In this document: positions 1 through 4,941 of the stretch, in pieces | Layout of the letters: every line of letters starts with the position of its first letter | How positions within the stretch are numbered: position 1 is the first letter of the stretch | Source of the DNA: Thiomargarita sp. | GTDB taxonomy: Bacteria > Pseudomonadota > Gammaproteobacteria > Beggiatoales > Beggiatoaceae | Assembly: GCA_023144675.1 (NCBI GenBank) | Contig: JAGLFE010000053.1 | Coordinates: 1-6,704, forward strand | DNA: 6,704 nt | Direction of reading: 5' to 3' | Program-made: the position numbers and the translations under genes | Notes under the pieces: generated by a model | Told to the model about the DNA's origin: nothing | Seen by the model: the letters and a program-made list of their open reading frames with translations, nothing else | The model's database searches: none

Positions 1-49
1 TCAAAGACCTAACAGGTTTACCACTACCAATTTTTTATCTCCAAAATAA

Positions 50-508
50 CTAAATTTTAAATCCTATTTGCCGCCACGCTTCATATAAAATAATAGCTGC
101 AGCATTAGATAAATTTAAGCTTCGGTTACCTTTTTGCATGGGAATCCGTATAATTTGTTCATCAGCTAAAGTATTTAACAAATCTGTTGGTAAACCACGT
201 GTTTCTGGACCAAATACAAATACATCATCAACTTGATAAGTCAGCGTTGAATAAGTTATTTTTCCCTTTGTGGAACAGGCAAACCAGCGTTTAGGTTTTA
301 AACTGGTTAAAAATTCGTCAAAAGATTTATATTCTTGAACATTTACCCATTCATGATAATCCAATCCTGCCCGCTTCAATTTTTTATCATTGAGTCTAAA
401 TCCAAGCGGATGAATTAAATGTAACTTCACTCCAGCATTAGAACATAAACGAATAATATTACCAGTATTTGGAGGAATTTCTGGCTGGTAAAGTACACAA
501 TGCAACAT
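50..508 (-). CDS. trmL: tRNA (cytidine(34)-2'-O)-methyltransferase TrmL
   Basis: SPOUT-class methyltransferase that places a 2'-O-methyl group on the wobble nucleotide (C34 or cmnm5U34) of the two tRNA-Leu isoacceptors, using S-adenosylmethionine in the cytoplasm. The 152-residue product is close to the usual length of about 155. The three family motifs are visible: NTGNIIRLCSNAG at residues 14-26, FGPETRGLP at 99-107, and IPMQKGNRSLNLSNAAA at 122-138, the last two forming the knotted SAM-binding site. The start MLHCVLYQPEIPPNTGN matches the family N-terminus, so the ATG at 508 is secure. No clear Shine-Dalgarno sequence precedes it. It starts 18 nt after the pstA stop, so translation may be coupled to pstA, and no promoter is seen in the gap. 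Identity is near certain. The unusual point is its position directly after pstA, where pstB would be expected. Confidence 0.96.
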   Translation of the reverse strand: MLHCVLYQPEIPPNTGNIIRLCSNAGVKLHLIHPLGFRLNDKKLKRAGLDYHEWVNVQEYKSFDEFLTSLKPKRWFACSTKGKITYSTLTYQVDDVFVFGPETRGLPTDLLNTLADEQIIRIPMQKGNRSLNLSNAAAIILYEAWRQIGFKI

Positions 509-526
509 ATTAAAATAATTTCATTT

Positions 527-2173
527 TTAGGTTTCTAAGGTTTTATATTGTTCACGCAAACGATTACGAATCCAAATAGCAGTTATATTCAACACAATAA
601 TAACCATAACCAATAAAAATGCAGTGGCATAAACTAAAGGACGAGATGCTTCAACATTGGGACTTTGAAAACCTACATCATAAATATGAAAACCTAAGTG
701 CATAAATTTACGTTCTAAATGAATGAAGGGTACATAGGTATCAATGGCTAAAGAAGGTGCTAGTTTTACTACTCCAACCAGCATTAATGGTGCAACTTCT
801 CCCGCTGCCCGTGCAATTGCTAAAATCAAGCCCGTCATCATAGCAGGACTAGCCATTGGTAATACCGTATGCCATAAAGTTTCCGCTTTGGTAGCTCCTA
901 AAGCTAAACTGCCTTCTCGAATGGAAGAGGGAATTCGCGACAAACCTTCTTCGGTGGAGACAATAACTATCGGCACAGTCAACAAGGCTAGAGTTAAAGA
1001 AGCCCATAAAACTCCTGGGGTTCCAAAAGTTGGAGCTGGTAAAGCTTCAGGAAAAAATATTTGATCAATATTTCCACCAATAAAATAAATAAAAAATCCC
1101 AAACCAAATACACCATAAACAATAGAAGGTACTCCAGCTAAATTATTGACTGCAATCCGAATAGTTCGGGTTAAAAAACCTTGTTTGGCATATTCATGTA
1201 GGTAAATAGCGGCAATTACACCAAATGGGGTTACAATAACAGACATAATTAGTACCATAATAATCGTACCAAAAATAGCTGGAAAAATACCACCTTCGGT
1301 ATTGGCTTCGCGGGGATATTCACTTAAAAATTCCCAAACTTTCATTAAATAAAATTGCATTTTATCCAATAGAGACATAGTATTAGGTTGATAAACTCGA
1401 ATTACTTTTGCTAAGGAAATATCAACAATACGCCCATCCATAATTTCTGCACTTAAACTATCACGATTAATTTTCTGATATAATTTACCTAAAATTTCAT
1501 TAAGTTCGGCGAATTTTTCGTTAAGTACAGCTTTTCGTTGTTCAATACTGGCTAATTTAGCTGGTTCAAGCTTATTATTTAATTGAAGCCGCCGTTGTTC
1601 TAAACGCAACCGCTCTAAACCATAATTAATTTTCCCAATTTGGTCTTTTTCAATTGCGTAAATTTTTTCGGAGATTTCAATCGCTCGCTGTAAACGTTTT
1701 TGCAATTCGACCCAAGCTGTTTTTCCTTCAGCAATGATTTGATTTTTTTCTTTTACCGCTTTTAAATAACCATAAAAATTACCCCATTCCTTGCGTTCGA
1801 CAGCAATTAAGTCTTGGGGAAAAGTTTGTTGTTTCAATTCAAAATCATTTATCCAGCGAAAATCAAAACCTAAAAAATCCCGATTACCAGTTTTAATTAA
1901 ATAACGCTTAACCCAGTTACCCTCTACTTCTATACCATTATCCCGTAGCCGTGCCGCTGGTACAGTTTCATCATCCCACATTTCACCAATAATACGAATT
2001 GTTGAACCATTTGGTTGAATATGCTGTGCTTCTACAATTGTAGATGGCCAAAAATGACCTAAACCCCGTACTGATATAAAAATCAATAAGCTTATAACTG
2101 TTATAATGCTGATTGTAACTGAAGCCGCAGTTAACCATATCCATGGATCACCGCTTTTCCACCAATTTTTCAT
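527..2173 (-). CDS. pstA: Phosphate ABC transporter permease PstA, long form with N-terminal coiled-coil insert
   Basis: Inner-membrane permease subunit of the high-affinity phosphate importer PstSCAB, normally paired with PstC and driven by the ATPase PstB. I place the start at the ATG at 2173 (548 residues). An upstream in-frame TTG at 2227 would add 18 residues, but MKNWWKSGDPWIW is the typical N-terminus of long gammaproteobacterial PstA proteins, and a weak AGTGAG site lies 6 nt ahead of this ATG. From the ATG: one membrane helix at about 13-35, then a soluble region of about 260 residues, Lys/Glu/Leu-rich and coiled-coil-like around 140-235, as in PstA proteins with the DUF3333 extension. 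The permease domain with about five more helices covers 297-537. The EAA loop contacting the ATPase is at about 420-448 (REGSLALGATKAETLWHTVL), followed by GEVAPLMLVG. Short PstA proteins, as in E. coli, have about 296 residues. pstC and pstB are not adjacent. Identity is sure; whether a complete Pst system exists cannot be seen here. Confidence 0.95.
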   Translation of the reverse strand: MKNWWKSGDPWIWLTAASVTISIITVISLLIFISVRGLGHFWPSTIVEAQHIQPNGSTIRIIGEMWDDETVPAARLRDNGIEVEGNWVKRYLIKTGNRDFLGFDFRWINDFELKQQTFPQDLIAVERKEWGNFYGYLKAVKEKNQIIAEGKTAWVELQKRLQRAIEISEKIYAIEKDQIGKINYGLERLRLEQRRLQLNNKLEPAKLASIEQRKAVLNEKFAELNEILGKLYQKINRDSLSAEIMDGRIVDISLAKVIRVYQPNTMSLLDKMQFYLMKVWEFLSEYPREANTEGGIFPAIFGTIIMVLIMSVIVTPFGVIAAIYLHEYAKQGFLTRTIRIAVNNLAGVPSIVYGVFGLGFFIYFIGGNIDQIFFPEALPAPTFGTPGVLWASLTLALLTVPIVIVSTEEGLSRIPSSIREGSLALGATKAETLWHTVLPMASPAMMTGLILAIARAAGEVAPLMLVGVVKLAPSLAIDTYVPFIHLERKFMHLGFHIYDVGFQSPNVEASRPLVYATAFLLVMVIIVLNITAIWIRNRLREQYKTLET

Positions 2174-2225
2174 TTTTAACTCACTACGTTTTAGTATATT
2201 AAATTGAATATTGTTATAATTTTTC

Positions 2226-2255
2226 AAACCTTTAGCAATAATTATTGAAAGGTTT
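2226..2255. repeat. Compound palindrome just upstream of pstA
   Basis: Two nested complementary pairs are visible: AAACCTTT (2226-2233) with AAAGGTTT (2248-2255), and an inner perfect palindrome CAATAATTATTG (2236-2247), separated on one side by a 2-nt AG bulge. It lies about 50 nt upstream of the preferred pstA ATG and overlaps the rejected TTG start. On the minus strand it is followed by GAAAAATT rather than a T tract, so it is not a standard terminator for yggX. It could be an operator, a 5'-leader hairpin of the pstA transcript, or a chance AT-rich palindrome. The symmetry is certain; the function is unknown. Confidence 0.5.
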
Positions 2256-2267
2256 TATTAATGGTTT

Positions 2268-2283
2268 AGTCAGTTTTATGCAG
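2268..2283 (-). promoter_or_regulatory. Degenerate Pho-box-like site upstream of pstA
   Basis: Read on the minus strand the site is CTGCATAAAACTGACT, with two CTG half-sites 10 nt apart joined by an AT-rich spacer. The PhoB box consists of CTGTCAT-type repeats 11 nt apart, so this site would be a box with one base missing and a poor second repeat. It lies about 95 nt upstream of the pstA ATG. A weak -10-like TATAAC at 2213-2218 is nearer the gene, without a convincing -35. The match is suggestive only because the downstream gene is a pst gene; such a degenerate site can arise by chance. Confidence 0.2.
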
Positions 2284-2287
2284 TTTA

Positions 2288-2355
2288 TTAATTGTGAATT
2301 ATTGAATGATTAGATTGTTAATAAACAGAAAAAATCATTAACTATTCACAATTAA
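2288..2355. repeat. Imperfect inverted repeat (hairpin- or MITE-like) between yggX and pstA
   Basis: The left arm at 2288-2311 and the right arm at 2333-2355 are reverse complements. TTAATTGTGAAT pairs perfectly with ATTCACAATTAA (12 bp), then there is a 5/4-nt internal mismatch, then AATGATT pairs with AATCATT (7 bp), closing a 21-nt loop. A second, competing pair, GTTTATTAA (2283-2291) with TTAATAAAC (2318-2326), overlaps the first, so the RNA could fold in two exclusive ways. No T tract follows on the minus strand. It may be a short non-autonomous repeat element or a 3'-end structure protecting the yggX mRNA. No coding potential is seen. Confidence 0.5.
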
Positions 2356-2382
2356 AATTCTTAAATAACCTATTAAATTTTG

Positions 2383-2655
2383 TTATAAATTAGGCGGTAC
2401 ATAATCTGCTGGCGGTTTAGAATCACCGCTAAATAGAAATTTTTCCATTTCTGATTCAATCATTTTACGTGTTTTAGGATCAGCAACTGATAAACGATAT
2501 TCATTAATCAGCATAGTTTGTTGTTTTAACCACATTTGCCAAGCTTCTTGAGAAATCGTGTCGTAAATCTTTTTACCTAATTCTCCAGGATAAGGAGGAA
2601 TTTTTACCCCTTCAGCTTCCCGACCTAATTTTACACAATTAACCATACGAGTCAT
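2383..2655 (-). CDS. yggX: Probable Fe(2+)-trafficking / oxidative damage protection protein YggX
   Basis: Small cytoplasmic protein known in E. coli and Salmonella to protect iron-sulfur clusters against oxidative damage and to influence the labile iron pool. At 90 residues it is almost the length of E. coli YggX (91). The family landmarks are present: the conserved Cys7 in MTRMVNCVKLGREAEG, then PPYPGELGKKIYD (20-32), EAWQMWLKQQTMLINE (37-52), and the C-terminal MEKFLFSG (70-77). The ATG at 2655 is supported by AGGAG at 2663-2667 with 7 nt spacing. It is separated from htpG upstream by 134 nt and from pstA downstream by about 210 nt, so it is probably transcribed on its own or as read-through from htpG. 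Identification is by sequence recognition and is firm. Confidence 0.96.
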   Translation of the reverse strand: MTRMVNCVKLGREAEGVKIPPYPGELGKKIYDTISQEAWQMWLKQQTMLINEYRLSVADPKTRKMIESEMEKFLFSGDSKPPADYVPPNL

Positions 2656-2662
2656 TATAAAT

Positions 2663-2667
2663 CTCCT
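2663..2667 (-). promoter_or_regulatory. Ribosome binding site of yggX, next to a small AT hairpin
   Basis: AGGAG lies 7 nt ahead of the ATG at 2655. The first two bases of this site are also the end of an inverted repeat, CTAATT / AATTAG (2666-2671 and 2678-2683 in + coordinates), with a 6-nt loop. A hairpin there would partly cover the ribosome site, although its AT-only stem is weak. Confidence 0.7.
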
Positions 2668-2727
2668 AATTTTTAAGAATTAGCTAAATTTTTAGTAGCC
2701 ATAAATAAGTATAGCTAATAATCTATT

Positions 2728-2756
2728 ATTATAGTTTATTACTACTTTATTTATAA
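2728..2756 (-). promoter_or_regulatory. Possible sigma-70 promoter for yggX
   Basis: On the minus strand a perfect -10 hexamer TATAAT occupies 2728-2733. At 17 nt spacing the -35 position holds TTATAA (2751-2756), which matches the consensus TTGACA at only three positions. The expected transcript start would give a leader of about 65 nt. The region is so AT-rich that a chance TATAAT is likely, so this is tentative. Confidence 0.25.
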
Positions 2757-2780
2757 CTACCATTTCTACAAAAATAAATA

Positions 2781-2804
2781 ATTACTTTATTAAGTTAAAG
2801 TAAT
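2781..2804 (-). terminator. Weak terminator-like hairpin spanning the htpG stop codon
   Basis: ATTACTTTA (2781-2789) and TAAAGTAAT (2796-2804) form a perfect 9-bp stem around a 6-nt loop that contains the htpG stop codon. On the minus strand it is followed by TATTTATTTTT, a T-rich tail. The stem has only one G-C pair, so as an intrinsic terminator it would be inefficient, and some read-through into yggX is plausible. Confidence 0.4.
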
Positions 2805-4721
2805 AATTGGAGAAGAAGATAAATTACCCATAGTGATAAACATTTCGTTTAATCGTTTAACAAAAGTGGCTGGGTCTTCTAACTGTCCGCCTTCACTTAA
2901 TAGAGCCTGGTCAAATAAAATATGACTCCAATCAGTAAAACGAGTTTCTTCAGTTTCGTTTTTTAGTGCATTAATAATAGGATGATTAGGATTGATTTCC
3001 AAAATAGGTTTGCCACCTGGAACTAATTGTCCAGCCGATTTAAGTAAACGCTCTAAACTAGCATCCATTCCATGTTCATCTGCAATCAAACAGGCGGGCG
3101 AAGCAGTTAAACGATGAGTAACACGCACTTCTTTTACTTTTGCTTCCAATGCGGCTTGAATGCGTTCTATAATCGGTTTTAGACTATTTTCAGCTTCTTC
3201 CGTTTCTTTCTTTTCAGCATCATCTTCTAAATTACCCAGCCCTAAATCGCCCTTAGTAACAGATTGGAATTTTTTACCTTCAAACTCAGTAAGATGCGTA
3301 CTTACCCACTCATCAATTTGATCAAAGAATAGAATAACTTCGATGTCTTTTTTACGTAAAATTTCTAAATGCGGGCTATTTTTAGCAGCAGAAAAACTTT
3401 CAGCAGTGATGTAATAAATTTTATCCTGCCCTTCTTTCATACGTCCAACATAATCTTCCAAGGTAATGACGGGTGTAGAATTATCATCATAAGTTGTGGA
3501 AAAACGCAATAATTTGGCAATCCGTTCTTTATTGTTACTGTCATCAACAATACCTTCTTTAAATACTTTACCGAATTCCTTCCAAAAAGTCGCATATTTT
3601 TCTGACTCATTTTTTGCCATGGTTTCCAAAGCACTGAGTAACTTTTTAACGGTACCAGAACGAATTGATTCTATTTGTTTATTATGCTGTAAAATTTCCC
3701 GCGAAATATTGAGTGGCAAATCGTTGCTATCAATAACACCTTTAACAAACCGTAAATAAGGAGGTAACAATTTTTCATTGTCATCCATGATGAAAATACG
3801 GCGTACATATAACTTTACTCCACGATGATTGTTACGATCCCATAAATCAAAAGGCGCACGGGCGGGAATAAACAATAAATTGGTATATTCATTCGTACCT
3901 TCAACTTTGTTGTGCAAAGTAGTTAGCGGGGCTTCAAAATCGTGAGCAATATGCTTGTAAAATTCGGTATATTCTTCGGCGGTAATATCTGATTTAGAAC
4001 GCGCCCATAAAGCAGTGGCAGTATTGACTATTTCTTCATCAATAGTAGTTTCATCATTTTCCTCATTAGTAGTTACCTTGGGCATAATAATTGGCAAGGT
4101 AATGTGATCTGAATACTTTCTTATAATTTCTTGTAATCGGTAATCAGATAAAAATTCATCCTCTTCCGCCCGTAAATGTAAGGTAACTTCAGTACCATGT
4201 GATTCTTTTTCAATCGTTTCAATATTATATTCACCTTTACCAGCCGATTCCCATTTAACACCATGAGTTTTATCTAAGCCAACCCGGCGCGTCGATAACG
4301 TAACCTTATCCGCAATAATAAATGAGGAATAGAAACCAACTCCAAATTGTCCAATTAATTGCGTATCTTTTACTTTATCGCCAGTCAAAGATTTAAAAAA
4401 TTCTTGGGTGCCAGATTTAGCAATAGTACCAATATGCTCAATTACTTCTTCGCGAGACATTCCAATACCATTATCACGAATAGTAATGGTTTTTTCATCT
4501 TTATCGAAATTAATCCAAATTTTTAATTCGGTATCGCCTTCATATAAAGCATCATCAGACAAGGCTTCAAAACGAAGTTTATCGGCAGCATCTGAAGCGT
4601 TAGAAATTAATTCACGTAAAAATATTTCCTTATTACTGTATAAGGAATGTATCATTAAATCAAGTAATTGGTTTACCTCAGTTTGAAAACCTAAAGTTTC
4701 CTTATGATTATCAATGCTCAT
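2790..4721 (-). CDS. htpG: Molecular chaperone HtpG (bacterial Hsp90)
   Basis: Homodimeric ATP-driven chaperone of the cytoplasm that helps remodel client proteins together with the DnaK system. The 643-residue product is complete and slightly longer than the E. coli protein (624). The GHKL ATPase domain covers about 1-225: [14 protein letters not shown] at 37-50 with the catalytic Glu37, DNGIGMS at 83-89 with the nucleotide-binding Asp83, GTIAKSGT at 98-105, the lid motif [11 protein letters not shown] at 124-134, and GTEVTLHL at 176-183. The middle domain covers about 235-500 and includes the ATPase-completing Arg in NISREILQ (338-345). An acidic linker (about 499-512) leads to the C-terminal dimerisation domain, followed by a short Ser/Ile/Thr-rich tail not found in E. 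coli. The ATG at 4721 has AGGAG at 4731-4735, 9 nt upstream. A sigma-32-like promoter lies just upstream, in keeping with heat-shock control. No catalytic residue is missing. Confidence 0.98.
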   Translation of the reverse strand: MSIDNHKETLGFQTEVNQLLDLMIHSLYSNKEIFLRELISNASDAADKLRFEALSDDALYEGDTELKIWINFDKDEKTITIRDNGIGMSREEVIEHIGTIAKSGTQEFFKSLTGDKVKDTQLIGQFGVGFYSSFIIADKVTLSTRRVGLDKTHGVKWESAGKGEYNIETIEKESHGTEVTLHLRAEEDEFLSDYRLQEIIRKYSDHITLPIIMPKVTTNEENDETTIDEEIVNTATALWARSKSDITAEEYTEFYKHIAHDFEAPLTTLHNKVEGTNEYTNLLFIPARAPFDLWDRNNHRGVKLYVRRIFIMDDNEKLLPPYLRFVKGVIDSNDLPLNISREILQHNKQIESIRSGTVKKLLSALETMAKNESEKYATFWKEFGKVFKEGIVDDSNNKERIAKLLRFSTTYDDNSTPVITLEDYVGRMKEGQDKIYYITAESFSAAKNSPHLEILRKKDIEVILFFDQIDEWVSTHLTEFEGKKFQSVTKGDLGLGNLEDDAEKKETEEAENSLKPIIERIQAALEAKVKEVRVTHRLTASPACLIADEHGMDASLERLLKSAGQLVPGGKPILEINPNHPIINALKNETEETRFTDWSHILFDQALLSEGGQLEDPATFVKRLNEMFITMGNLSSSPIITLT

Positions 4722-4758
4722 TATGTTTTTCTCCTGTGTATAAAAAATGAGCTATTAG

Positions 4759-4786
4759 ATATAAGGTTGTCATAAGCCGTTTCAAG
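4759..4786 (-). promoter_or_regulatory. Heat-shock (sigma-32-type) promoter of htpG
   Basis: On the minus strand a -35 element CTTGAA (4781-4786) is separated by 14 nt from CCTTATAT (4759-4766). The sigma-32 consensus is CTTGAA, 13-17 nt, then CCCCATnT, so the -35 is perfect and the -10 agrees at most positions with correct spacing. Transcription would start near 4752, giving a leader of about 30 nt that holds the AGGAG ribosome site. The same stretch could be read as a poor sigma-70 promoter (TTGAAA, 16 nt, TATATC). The location before a classic heat-shock gene favours the sigma-32 reading. Confidence 0.55.
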
Positions 4787-4941
4787 TTTAAAAACTGACA
4801 TAAAATAAAAGTAATTACTCAAGCCCATTTAAAATGCAGAATATATTATAAAAGTAGATATTCAAGTTTTTGATTTTTATTTAATTTCTAAGACCGTAAA
4901 TTTTCATTATTTTTAATAACTGAGCTTATGCAAAAGTAATA

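Noticed and set aside
1..40. GGAG followed 8 nt later by TTG on the minus strand, downstream of trmL, as a gene start
   Set aside because: The frame stops after nine codons, within the window, so it cannot be the next gene.
3..53. Possible C-terminal end of a plus-strand gene (17 codons ending KDLTGLPLPIFYLQNN)
   Set aside because: The frame is open at the left edge and would converge on trmL, but it is too short to recognise and competes with another open plus frame ending at 49.
744..1064. Plus-strand open frame of 106 codons inside pstA
   Set aside because: It is antisense to the permease domain of pstA, resembles no known family and has no ribosome site worth noting; it is a shadow of the real gene.
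2174..2227. TTG at 2227 as the start of pstA (566 residues)
   Set aside because: The extra 18 residues do not resemble PstA N-termini, the TTG sits in the flank of a palindrome, and the ATG at 2173 begins the typical MKNWWKSGDPW sequence.
2226..2255. Intrinsic terminator of yggX
   Set aside because: No T tract follows the stem on the minus strand, and the hairpin is about 130 nt beyond the yggX stop.
3437..4686. Several open frames of 65-92 codons on both strands within htpG
   Set aside because: All lie inside the well-conserved htpG coding frame and show no recognisable protein features.
4787..4941. Further promoter or RNA gene in the spacer between htpG and the ATPase
   Set aside because: It contains additional CTTGAG/CTTGAA copies and a TATAAT, but none have proper spacing to a partner element, and no stable structure or small gene is seen.
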